64,000 bases of DNA from Nocardioides ganghwensis (GTDB lineage: Bacteria > Actinomycetota > Actinomycetes > Propionibacteriales > Nocardioidaceae), in assembly GCF_014779655.1 (NCBI RefSeq), contig NZ_JACXYX010000009.1:162204-226203 (forward strand), read 5' to 3'. This document shows, piece after piece, positions 39,145 through 47,037 of this stretch. Every line of letters starts with the position of its first letter. Within the stretch, counting starts at the first letter, position 1. The notes beneath the pieces are model-generated. The model made no database searches and had not been told where the DNA came from. It was given only the letters and a program-made list of their open reading frames with translations. Position numbers and translations under genes: made by a program.

Positions 39145-40377
39145 ATGCCGGAGCTCCTGCTGGTCCCCGAGGTCGCCGCTGGCGCGACCGAGGTCGTCAT
39201 CGCCGACTGGCTCGTCCAGCCCGGCGCCGACTACACCGCCGGCGACGCCATCGCCGTCATCGAGACCGAGAAGGCCGTGGTCGAGATGGAGGCGCCGCAG
39301 GGCGGCACCCTCCTCAAGGCCCTGGTCGAACCCGGCACCACCATCGAGGTGGGCCTGCCGATGGCGCTCGTCGGCTCGTCCTCCGACGTCGGCACCGACC
39401 TCGACGCCGCACTCGCCGCGCTCGGCTACGGCGACGCACCTGCCGCCGGTCCCGCGCCGGCAGCCCCACCTGCTGCTGCGCCGTCCGGCCGGGTCTTCGT
39501 CAGCCCGATCGCGCGCAAGCTGCTCCGCGACGCCGGCCTCACCGCCGAGGGTCTCGTCGGCACGGGGCCGGGAGGACGCATCCGCCGCCGTGACGTCGAG
39601 GGCCTCATCGCGGGCAGCGGCGCGACGTCCGGAGCCAAGGAGGAGGAGACGCCGAAGGAGGCACCGGGCGTGGAGCCGGCCCCGGCCCCGACCGAGGGCG
39701 CCTGGACCGACGTCCCGCACAGCCGGCTCCGCCGGGCGATCGCCCGACGCCTCACCGAGAGCAAGCAGGACGTCCCGCACTTCTACGTCAAGCGCAGCGT
39801 CACCCTCGACCCGCTGCTGGAGCTGCGCACGCAGCTGGTCGAGTCCACCGGGACCAGGGTCTCGGTCAACGACTTCCTCGTCCGGGCGATCGCCGCGGCC
39901 CACCAGCAGGTCCCCGACGCCAACGTGATCTGGACCGACGAGGCCATCCGTCGCTTCGACCACGTGGACATCTCGGTCGCCATCGCCTCGGAGCGGGGCC
40001 TGGTGACGCCGGTGCTCCGCAACGTGGAGACCAGCTCGCTCTCCGCGATCTCGCGGCAGGTCAAGGCGTTCGTCGAGCAGGCGAACGCCGGGACGCTGCA
40101 GCAGCGCGACCTCGAGGGCGGCTCGATCACCATCTCCAACCTCGGCATGCACGGCGTCGACGAGTTCTCCGCGATCATCAACCCGCCCCAGTCCGCCATC
40201 CTCGCCGTCGGGGCCGGTCGTCCCACGGCCGTCGTGGAGGACGGCCGGGTGGTGGTCCGCACGGTGGCGGAGCTGGTGCTCTCGGCCGACCACCGCGCCA
40301 TCGACGGAGCCCTCGCCGCCCAGTGGATGGGCGCCCTCGTCGAGGCGCTCCACCACCCCCTGTCCCTGCTCGTCTGA
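39145..40377 (+). CDS. Dihydrolipoamide acyltransferase (E2)
   Basis: The 410-residue protein has one lipoyl domain (residues 1-75, lipoylated Lys43 in IETEKAVVEME). An Ala/Pro linker follows, then a peripheral E1/E3-binding domain (about 112-150; SPIARKLLRDAGL), a second linker and the catalytic acyltransferase domain from about 190. The catalytic motif is ADHRAIDGALAA with His383 and the downstream Asp; most E2 enzymes have Val instead of Ile. It forms the core of the complex with the adjacent E1 and E3. Confidence 0.93.
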   Translation: MPELLLVPEVAAGATEVVIADWLVQPGADYTAGDAIAVIETEKAVVEMEAPQGGTLLKALVEPGTTIEVGLPMALVGSSSDVGTDLDAALAALGYGDAPAAGPAPAAPPAAAPSGRVFVSPIARKLLRDAGLTAEGLVGTGPGGRIRRRDVEGLIAGSGATSGAKEEETPKEAPGVEPAPAPTEGAWTDVPHSRLRRAIARRLTESKQDVPHFYVKRSVTLDPLLELRTQLVESTGTRVSVNDFLVRAIAAAHQQVPDANVIWTDEAIRRFDHVDISVAIASERGLVTPVLRNVETSSLSAISRQVKAFVEQANAGTLQQRDLEGGSITISNLGMHGVDEFSAIINPPQSAILAVGAGRPTAVVEDGRVVVRTVAELVLSADHRAIDGALAAQWMGALVEALHHPLSLLV

Positions 40378-40397
40378 GCCCGACCCCGGAGACCCGC

Positions 40398-41771
40398 ATG
40401 AGCACCGAGACCGACCTCGTCATCCTCGGCGGAGGCAGTGGCGGGTACGCGACCGCGCTGCGCGCCAGGCAGCTCGGGCTGTCCGTCACGCTGGTCGAGC
40501 GGGACCGCCTCGGCGGCACGTGCCTGCACCAGGGCTGCGTGCCGACCAAGGCCCTGCTCCACGCCGCGGAGCTGGCGGACGCCGCCCGGGCGGCCCCGGC
40601 GCACGGCGTCCTGGCCTCCTTCGACGGCGTCGACATGGCGGGCGTGCACGCCTACAAGGACCGGGTGGTCGAGCGCCTCCACACGGGGTTGCAGGGGCTG
40701 GTGAAGGCCAGCGGAGCGACCTACGTGGAGGGGGAGGGGCGGATGGTCGCTCCGAGGTCGGTCGAGGTCGACGGGCAGGTCCACACCGGCACGAGCCTGG
40801 TCCTGGCCACCGGTTCCCGCCCGCGCTCGATCCCGGGGGTCGAGCTCGGCTCGCGGGTCGTCACGAGCGACGAGGCGCTGCGGCTGGACGAGGTGCCGGA
40901 GCGGGTCGTCGTGATCGGCGGCAGCGTCATCGGCGTCGAGCTCGCCTCCGTGTGGCGCTCGTTCGGGGCCGAGGTCACGATCGTCGAGGGCCTGCCCAGC
41001 CTCGTGCCGCTCGAGGACCCGGCCATCGGCCGGCAGCTCGAGCGGGCCTTCCGCCGGCGCGGCATCGGGTTCAGGACCGACGCGATGGTCCGCGGGGTCT
41101 CGAGCTCTGCCTCCGAGGTGGCCGTGACGCTGGAGGGTGGCGACGTGCTCACCGCGGACCTCGTCCTGGTGGCGGTCGGGCGGGGGCCGGTGACCGCCGG
41201 GCTCGGCTACGAGGACCACGGCGTCGAGCTCGCCCGCGGCTGGGTCGTCGTCGACGACCGGCTCCGCACCTCGGTGCCGGGCGTGTACGCCGTCGGCGAC
41301 CTCGTGCCCGGGCTCCAGCTGGCGCACCGCGGCTTCGCCCACGGCATCTTCGTGGCCGAGGAGGTCGCCGGACTCTCGCCCGACCCCGTCGAGGACGCCG
41401 ACATCCCACGCGTCACCTACTGCGAGCCCGAGATCGCCTCGGTGGGTCTCACCGAACCCCGGGCCCGTGAGATCCACGGTGACGTGACCACGTACGAGTA
41501 CGACCTCGCGGGCAACGGCAAGAGCCAGATCCTCGGCACCACGGGGTTCGTGAAGGTGGTCCGACAGGCCGGCGGTCCGATCGTGGGCGTCCACCTGCTC
41601 GGCACCCGGATGGGCGAGCAGGTCGGCGAGGCCTCGCTGATGGTCAACTGGGAGGCCTTCCCGGAGGACGTCGCACAATTCGTCCATGCCCACCCCACCC
41701 AGAACGAAGCGCTGGGTGAAGCGGCCCTCGCGCTCGCCGGGAAGCCGCTCCACGCCCATGGACGGAGCTGA
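40398..41771 (+). CDS. lpdA: Dihydrolipoyl dehydrogenase (E3)
   Basis: The 457-residue FAD protein reoxidises the E2 lipoyl groups with NAD. It has GGGSGGYATALRA, the redox disulfide in GGTCLHQGCVPTK, the NAD-binding GGSVIGVELAS, the FAD motif VYAVGDLV and the C-terminal HAHPTQNE catalytic His-Glu pair. It is probably the complex-specific copy rather than the housekeeping enzyme, judging by its position. Its end overlaps the lipoate ligase gene by 14 bases. Confidence 0.94.
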   Translation: MSTETDLVILGGGSGGYATALRARQLGLSVTLVERDRLGGTCLHQGCVPTKALLHAAELADAARAAPAHGVLASFDGVDMAGVHAYKDRVVERLHTGLQGLVKASGATYVEGEGRMVAPRSVEVDGQVHTGTSLVLATGSRPRSIPGVELGSRVVTSDEALRLDEVPERVVVIGGSVIGVELASVWRSFGAEVTIVEGLPSLVPLEDPAIGRQLERAFRRRGIGFRTDAMVRGVSSSASEVAVTLEGGDVLTADLVLVAVGRGPVTAGLGYEDHGVELARGWVVVDDRLRTSVPGVYAVGDLVPGLQLAHRGFAHGIFVAEEVAGLSPDPVEDADIPRVTYCEPEIASVGLTEPRAREIHGDVTTYEYDLAGNGKSQILGTTGFVKVVRQAGGPIVGVHLLGTRMGEQVGEASLMVNWEAFPEDVAQFVHAHPTQNEALGEAALALAGKPLHAHGRS

Positions 41772-42522
41772 GCCGCTCCACGTCGGGCGTCTCGGGCACG
41801 ACGAGGCCGACGAGCTGGCCATCACCCACGCGCTCCTGCGTCAGGCCTCGACGGGCGAGCTGCTCGCCGCGCACCGGGTCTACAGCCCCGCGACGCCCAC
41901 GGTCGTGTTCGGGCGCCGGGACACCAGGCTCCCCGGCTTCGCGGCGGCCGTCGCCGCGGCGCGCGACCACGGTTTCGACACGGCGGTGCGCGCGGTGGGC
42001 GGCCGCGCCGTGGCCTACACGCCACGTTGTGTCGTGGTGGACCACGTCCGGCGCGAGCCGAAGCCCGGCGACCACATGCAGCACCGGTTCGAGTCGTACG
42101 GCCGACGCTGCGCGGCCGGCCTCGCCGGGCTGGGCGTCGACGCGCGGGTCGGCCCCGTGCCCGGCGAGTACTGCCCGGGCGAGCACAGCGTCAACGCACG
42201 CGGCGTGGCGAAGCTCGTCGGCACCGCCCAACGCGTGGTCCGCGACGCCTGGCTGTTCAGCGCGCTGGCGGTGGTCGACGACCTCGACGCCGTCCGTGCC
42301 GTGCTCGCCGACGTGTACGCGCGGCTCGAGCTGCCGTACGACCCGGCGTCCGTCGGCTCGCTCGTCGCCGAACGCGACTCGATCACGTCGTGGCAGGCGG
42401 GCGAGGTCCTGCTCGCCGCAGGCGGGGCCGCGGCGTCGACGCCCACCGCCGTGGACCCGAGCACCCTCGACCTGGCGGCCGCGCTGGTGCGTGACCACAT
42501 GACCGACGGTCCGCCACCCTAG
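41758..42522 (+). CDS. Lipoate-protein ligase family protein
   Basis: The 254-residue protein belongs to the BPL/LplA/LipB fold. It has RRDTRLPGF near the N-terminus, VRAVGGRAVAYTPR (equivalent to RRxxGGGAV), and GVAKLVGTAQRVVRDAWL carrying the lysine expected to hold lipoyl-AMP. It probably lipoylates the E2 Lys43 of the neighbouring complex, by transfer from octanoyl carriers or free lipoate. The ATG overlaps the E3 gene, so expression is coupled. Confidence 0.87.
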   Translation: MDGAEPLHVGRLGHDEADELAITHALLRQASTGELLAAHRVYSPATPTVVFGRRDTRLPGFAAAVAAARDHGFDTAVRAVGGRAVAYTPRCVVVDHVRREPKPGDHMQHRFESYGRRCAAGLAGLGVDARVGPVPGEYCPGEHSVNARGVAKLVGTAQRVVRDAWLFSALAVVDDLDAVRAVLADVYARLELPYDPASVGSLVAERDSITSWQAGEVLLAAGGAAASTPTAVDPSTLDLAAALVRDHMTDGPPP

Positions 42523-42531
42523 GATGCGCGC

Positions 42532-43569
42532 ATGGGGGACAACGGCAGCCGGCGAGGAGCGGGGAGGTCGCCGAGCATGGCGCAGGTCGCCGCGCTCGCG
42601 GGCGTCTCGCACCAGACCGTGTCGCGCGTGCTCAACGACGCCTCGCTGGTCAAGGAGGAGACGCGGCTGCGCGTGCTCGCCGCGATCGAGGAGCTCGGCT
42701 ACCGCCGCAACTTCGCCGCCCGGCTCCTCGCCACCAACCGCTCGCGCCGCATCGGCATGGTCACCGCGCACCTCGGGCTGCACGGGCCGAGCATGATCGC
42801 GCTCGGCGTGCAGGAGGCGGGCTACGCCGAGGGCTACGACGTGTCGCTCGTCGGGCTCCCGGAGTTCTCCGCCGAGATGCTCGACAACGCCGTCGAGCGC
42901 CTGCTCGACCAGGCCGTCGAGGCCATCGTCGTCGCGGTGGCCCACCGCGAGGCAGCCGAGATGACGCAGTCCCTGCAGCTGTCGATCCCCATCGTGACGG
43001 TGCAGGGCGTCCTGGCCGGCACGCCCCTCTCCGCGAGCATCGACCAGCAGGCGGGCGCCGAGCTCGCCGTCGGCCACCTGCTCGACCTCGGCCACCGCCA
43101 CGTCGCCCACGTCGCCGGTCCGTCCGACTGGGTGGAGGCCGAGCAGCGCCGGGCCGGCTGGCGCCGGGCGCACGAGGAGCGCGGGCTGCTGCCTGGTCCC
43201 GAGCTCGAGGGCGACTGGTCGCCGGCGAGCGGCCACCGCGCGGGGCTGCTCATCGCCGACGACCCCGACGTGACGGCGGTCTTCGCGGGCAACGACTCGA
43301 TGGCCCTCGGCCTGCTCAACGCCCTCCACGGGCGCGGGAGGCGGGTGCCCGACGACGTCAGCGTCGTGGGCTTCGACGACGTGCCGGAGTCGGCGTTCTA
43401 CTGGCCGGCGCTCACCACGGTGTCGCAGGACTTCGCCGAGCTCGGCCGCCGCGCGCTGAGCCTCGCGCTCGCTGCGGTGCGCGGTGAGGACGAGTCCACC
43501 CTCGACCCGATCGTGCCGACGCTGACCGTGCGCCGGTCCACCGCCGCGCCCGCTCAGCCGGCGGGGTAG
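42532..43569 (+). CDS. LacI family transcriptional regulator (first)
   Basis: The 345-residue regulator has an N-terminal HTH with AGVSHQTVSRVLND, a hinge helix (ELGYRRNFAARLLATNR) and a periplasmic-binding-like effector domain to about residue 330. Its recognition segment GVSHQTVSRV is identical to that of the LacI gene at 49089, so both may read related operators. It starts nine bases after the lipoate ligase stop and converges with the triple-HTH gene, overlapping it tail to tail by 16 bases. Confidence 0.92.
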   Translation: MGDNGSRRGAGRSPSMAQVAALAGVSHQTVSRVLNDASLVKEETRLRVLAAIEELGYRRNFAARLLATNRSRRIGMVTAHLGLHGPSMIALGVQEAGYAEGYDVSLVGLPEFSAEMLDNAVERLLDQAVEAIVVAVAHREAAEMTQSLQLSIPIVTVQGVLAGTPLSASIDQQAGAELAVGHLLDLGHRHVAHVAGPSDWVEAEQRRAGWRRAHEERGLLPGPELEGDWSPASGHRAGLLIADDPDVTAVFAGNDSMALGLLNALHGRGRRVPDDVSVVGFDDVPESAFYWPALTTVSQDFAELGRRALSLALAAVRGEDESTLDPIVPTLTVRRSTAAPAQPAG

Positions 43570-44234
43570 GCCCCCCGCAGCGACCCGGCAGGCAGGCCGT
43601 GGAGCTCCTCCAGCCGCTCGCGCGACCGCGCGCTCGGCACGCCGCGCCCGTTCTCCCAGCCGCGGACCGTGGTGCGGTGCAGGCCGCACCGCCGCGCGAC
43701 CTCCGCCTGGGTCAGCCCGTTCCAGGCGCGCAGCGTCGCCAGCACCCCCGGCAGGTCGCCCGGGCGCCACCGTGCCGGGTCGAGCAGGCGCGGCGCGGGC
43801 ACCCCCGCGAGGTGGGCCACCTGCGCGACCGGCACGCCGTACGCCCGCGCCAGCCGGCGTACGGCCCACAGCGGCGGCACCTGCCCGCGCTCCCACGCGC
43901 CGAGGCGGTGCCGGGTGGTGCCGATCCGGCGGGCGACGGCCTCCTGCGACAACCCCGTACGCCGCCGCAGCCGCCGCAGCGGCGGCACCGGTCCGCGCGC
44001 GCCGGGCGGGGGAGACGAGCGGAGGACCGGCACGAGGACGGGGGTCGACGTGCCGAGCAGCGACGCCAGCCCGGGCAGGTGGTCGCCGGGGATCCGGACG
44101 CGGCCGGACTCCCAGTTGTAGACCGTCGACTCCCGCACGCCGAGGTGCTGCGCGATGCGCCGGACCGGCAGCCCGGCGCCGCGGCGAAGCGGGCGCAGGC
44201 CGTGGCCGCGTACGCCGGGGAGGAGGGTGTCCAT
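43554..44234 (-). CDS. Protein with three tandem XRE-type helix-turn-helix domains
   Basis: In 226 residues three separate HTH modules can be seen. They are LPVRRIAQHLGVRESTVYNW (about 22-42), LSQEAVARRIGTTRHRLGAW (about 95-114) and LTQAEVARRCGLHRTTVRGW (about 175-194). Each is followed by E-x-G-R/Q. Pro/Arg-rich linkers separate them and no ligand-binding domain is present. Most XRE proteins have a single HTH, so this could bind three half-sites or bridge DNA. It is divergent from the arabinose importer. ATG 44234 (or GTG 44237) has an AGGAG site. Function is unknown. Confidence 0.8.
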   Translation of the reverse strand: MDTLLPGVRGHGLRPLRRGAGLPVRRIAQHLGVRESTVYNWESGRVRIPGDHLPGLASLLGTSTPVLVPVLRSSPPPGARGPVPPLRRLRRRTGLSQEAVARRIGTTRHRLGAWERGQVPPLWAVRRLARAYGVPVAQVAHLAGVPAPRLLDPARWRPGDLPGVLATLRAWNGLTQAEVARRCGLHRTTVRGWENGRGVPSARSRERLEELHGLPAGSLRGAYPAG

Positions 44235-44262
44235 CACGGCTCCTGCCTCGTGCCCGTTCTGG

Positions 44263-44355
44263 GTGAACGTTCACATCTGGTGTGAGAGATTCTGCTGGGA
44301 AGGCTTGACGAGCGGAATGTTAGCGCTCACACTCATGGCACGTGACACCGGTCAC
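44263..44355 (+). promoter_or_regulatory. Promoter and operators of the arabinose operon
   Basis: This region has the perfect palindrome GTGAACGTTCAC (44263-44274), a -35-like TTGACG (44305-44310), a LacI-type operator TGTTAGCGCTCACA (44318-44331) and GTGAC-N4-GTCAC (44342-44355). The AGCGCT-centred site overlaps the spacer and likely -10, as expected for repression by one of the two LacI proteins. Confidence 0.65.
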
Positions 44356-44392
44356 ACGGGCGAGACAGCCCCTTTGATGTGGAGGAAAGACA

Positions 44393-45391
44393 GTGGTGAA
44401 GAAGACCCTGGTCGCTGCAACGGCGATCTCTCTGAGCACCTTCGCTCTCACCAGCTGCGGCAGCAGCAACGCCGAGTCGGGCTCCGGCGGCAACGACGAC
44501 GGCACGATCACGATGGGCTTCGCGCAGGTCGGCGCGGAGAGCGGCTGGCGCACGGCCAACACGAAGTCCATCCAGGAGACGGCTGAGGCCGAGGGCATCG
44601 ACCTCAAGTTCACCGACGCCCAGGGCAAGCAGGAGAACCAGATCCAGGCGATCCGCTCCTACATCCAGCAGAAGGTCGACGTCATCGCCTTCAGCCCGGT
44701 GGTCGAGACCGGCTTCGACGCCGTCCTCCAGGAGGCCAAGGCGGCCGGCATCCCGGTCATCCTCACCGACCGCGCGGTCGACGTGGAGGACACCTCCCTC
44801 TACGAGACCTTCCTCGGCTCCGACTTCGTCCTCGAGGGCGAGAAGGCCGGCGAGTGGCTCGTCGAGAACGCCAAGGAGGCCGACGTCGACGGCGACGGCA
44901 CCGTCAACGTCGTCCAGCTCGAGGGCACCACCGGTGCCGCTCCCGCGATCGACCGCGCCGAGGGCTTCGCCGAGAAGATCGCGGCCGACGACAGCATCGA
45001 GGTCACGGCGTCGCAGACCGGCGACTTCACCCGTGACGGCGGCAAGCAGGTCATGGAGTCCTTCCTGCAGTCCGACGACTCGATCGACGTCGTCTTCGCC
45101 CACAACGACGACATGGGCCTCGGCGCCATCGAGGCGATCGAGGCCGCCGGCCTCGAGCCCGGCAAGGACATCCAGATCATCACGATCGACGCGGTCAAGG
45201 ACGGCATGCAGGCCCTCGCCGACGGCAAGATCAACTTCATCGTCGAGTGCAACCCGCTGCTCGGTCCCCAGCTGATGGACCTGGCCAAGAAGGTCCTCGA
45301 CGGCGAGGAGGTCCCCGAGCGCGTCGTGACCGAGGAGACCACCTTCACCCAGGAGCAGGCCGCCGAGGTCCTGCCCGAGCGGCAGTACTGA
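44393..45391 (+). CDS. ytfQ: Pentofuranose/galactofuranose ABC importer substrate-binding lipoprotein (YtfQ-like)
   Basis: The 332-residue lipoprotein has a lipobox at LTSCG. Its mature part closely follows YtfQ: GFAQVGAESGWRTANT, GKQENQIQAIRSYI, FSPVVETGFDAVL, TDRAVDVEDTSLY, QTGDFTRDGGKQVMESFL and AHNDDMGLGAIEAI. E. coli YtfQ binds galactofuranose; beside araBAD, L-arabinofuranose is a likely ligand. GTG 44393 or 44396 follows a GGAGGA site. It is the first gene of the eight-gene operon. Confidence 0.93.
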   Translation: MVKKTLVAATAISLSTFALTSCGSSNAESGSGGNDDGTITMGFAQVGAESGWRTANTKSIQETAEAEGIDLKFTDAQGKQENQIQAIRSYIQQKVDVIAFSPVVETGFDAVLQEAKAAGIPVILTDRAVDVEDTSLYETFLGSDFVLEGEKAGEWLVENAKEADVDGDGTVNVVQLEGTTGAAPAIDRAEGFAEKIAADDSIEVTASQTGDFTRDGGKQVMESFLQSDDSIDVVFAHNDDMGLGAIEAIEAAGLEPGKDIQIITIDAVKDGMQALADGKINFIVECNPLLGPQLMDLAKKVLDGEEVPERVVTEETTFTQEQAAEVLPERQY

Positions 45392-45409
45392 TCCCTGCCC
45401 ACGGATCAG

Positions 45410-45441
45410 CCGCACCCCCGGGCCGCACCCCGGGGGTGCGG
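45410..45441 (+). terminator. Intercistronic hairpin after the binding-protein gene
   Basis: CCGCACCCCCGGG (45410-45422) pairs perfectly with CCCGGGGGTGCGG (45429-45441) around a 6-base loop. It probably acts as a partial terminator or RNA-stabilising stem that lets the binding protein be made in excess over the transporter. Confidence 0.75.
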
Positions 45442-45462
45442 CGCCAGCCAGAGAGGAACGAG

Positions 45463-47037
45463 ATGACCCAGATGAGGACGCAGCCGGAGACCGTCTCCCC
45501 GCCCGGGGCGGAGACGCAGCCGGTGATCGAGATGCGTGACATCTCCATCACCTTCGGAGCCGTCCGCGCCCTCGACGGCGTCTCGGTGCGGCTGTTCCCC
45601 GGCGAGGTGCACGCCCTCATGGGCGAGAACGGTGCCGGCAAGTCGACCCTCATCAAGGCACTCACCGGCGTCTACACGATCGACTCGGGTGTCATCACGA
45701 TCGGCGGCGAGCAGCACGAGTTCCACTCCCCGGCCGCCTCGCAGGCAGCCGGCATCAGCACCGTCTACCAGGAGGTCAACCTGGTCCCGAACCTGACGGT
45801 CGCGGAGAACATGCTGCTCGGCCGCGAGCCGCGCCGGTTCGGCTCGATCAACGTGCGCGAGATGAACCGGCGCGCCCGCCGCACCCTGCTCCACCTCGGC
45901 ATCGACATCGACCCGCGTACGGTCCTCGACGAGCACCCGATCGCGGTGCAGCAGCTCGTCGCCATTGCCCGCGCCGTCGACGTCGAGGCCAAGGTGCTGA
46001 TCCTCGACGAGCCCACCTCGAGCCTCGACGCCGACGAGGTGGAGAAGCTCTTCACCGTCATGCGCCGCCTGCGCGACGAGGGCGTGGCGATCGTCTTCGT
46101 GTCCCACTTCCTCGACCAGATCTACGAGATCGCCGACCGGATGACCATCCTGCGCAACGGCCGGCTGGTCGAGGAGCGGATGGTCGCCGACACGACCCAG
46201 CTCGAGCTCGTACGCCTCATGATCGGTCGCGAGCTCGAGGTGCTCGACCGTCTCGACCGGGCCGCTCCGCAGACCGACGCCGGGTCCGGGACCCCCCTGC
46301 TGAAGGCGGTCGGCCTCGGCCGCAAGAACACGCTCGAGGCCACCGACCTCGAGCTCTTCGAGGGCGAGGTCGTCGGCATCGCCGGCCTCCTCGGCTCGGG
46401 CCGCACCGAGCTGGCCCGCCTGCTCTTCGGCGCCGACACCGCCGACAGCGGGGAGCTGGCGGTCCGGTCGCACCGTCGCAGGTTGCGCAGCCCGCGCCAC
46501 GCGATCGACCGCAACATCGCGTTCTCCAGCGAGGACCGCAAGGCCGAGGGCGTCGTCGGCGACCTCACCGTCGCGGACAACATGCTCCTCGCGCTCCAGG
46601 CCTCGCGGGGCTGGCTGCGGCCGATCCCGCAGGCGACCCGCACCCGCCTGGTCAAGGACTACATCGAGGCCCTCGACATCCGGCCCGCCGACCCGAACGC
46701 GCTCATGCGCAACCTGTCCGGCGGCAACCAGCAGAAGGTGCTGCTCGCCCGGTGGCTGATCACCGAGCCCGAGATCCTCATCCTCGACGAGCCCACCCGC
46801 GGCATCGACATCGGCGCCAAGGCGCAGATCCAGGCCAAGGTCGCCGAGCTCGCGGCACAGGGCCTCTCGGTCGTGTTCATCTCCGCCGAGCTCGAGGAGG
46901 TGCTGCGCCTCAGCGACCGGCTGGTCGTGATGCGCGACCGCCGCAAGATCCACGAGCAGACCAACGACGACGTCAGCGTCCGCGACGTCCTCGAGATCAT
47001 CGCGGGCGAGGCCCGGGAGGGAGAGACCCGTGCCTGA
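45463..47037 (+). CDS. ytfR: ABC importer ATP-binding protein (YtfR-like)
   Basis: The 524-residue double ATPase of the CUT2 class has Walker A GENGAGKST and LDEPTSSLD in the first half. The second half has GLLGSGRTEL, the LSGGNQQK signature and LDEPTRGID. The first-half signature is degenerate (EHPIAVQQLV). ATG 45463 gives a 20-residue lead before the first strand and has an AGAGGAACG ribosome site. Its end overlaps the next permease by 8 bases. Confidence 0.93.
   Translation: MTQMRTQPETVSPPGAETQPVIEMRDISITFGAVRALDGVSVRLFPGEVHALMGENGAGKSTLIKALTGVYTIDSGVITIGGEQHEFHSPAASQAAGISTVYQEVNLVPNLTVAENMLLGREPRRFGSINVREMNRRARRTLLHLGIDIDPRTVLDEHPIAVQQLVAIARAVDVEAKVLILDEPTSSLDADEVEKLFTVMRRLRDEGVAIVFVSHFLDQIYEIADRMTILRNGRLVEERMVADTTQLELVRLMIGRELEVLDRLDRAAPQTDAGSGTPLLKAVGLGRKNTLEATDLELFEGEVVGIAGLLGSGRTELARLLFGADTADSGELAVRSHRRRLRSPRHAIDRNIAFSSEDRKAEGVVGDLTVADNMLLALQASRGWLRPIPQATRTRLVKDYIEALDIRPADPNALMRNLSGGNQQKVLLARWLITEPEILILDEPTRGIDIGAKAQIQAKVAELAAQGLSVVFISAELEEVLRLSDRLVVMRDRRKIHEQTNDDVSVRDVLEIIAGEAREGETRA

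Noticed and set aside
36909..42522. Acetoin dehydrogenase operon (acoABCL)
   Set aside because: There is no acoX or acoR, E1 is fused, and E2 looks like a general acyltransferase. The possibility stays open but is not supported enough to name.
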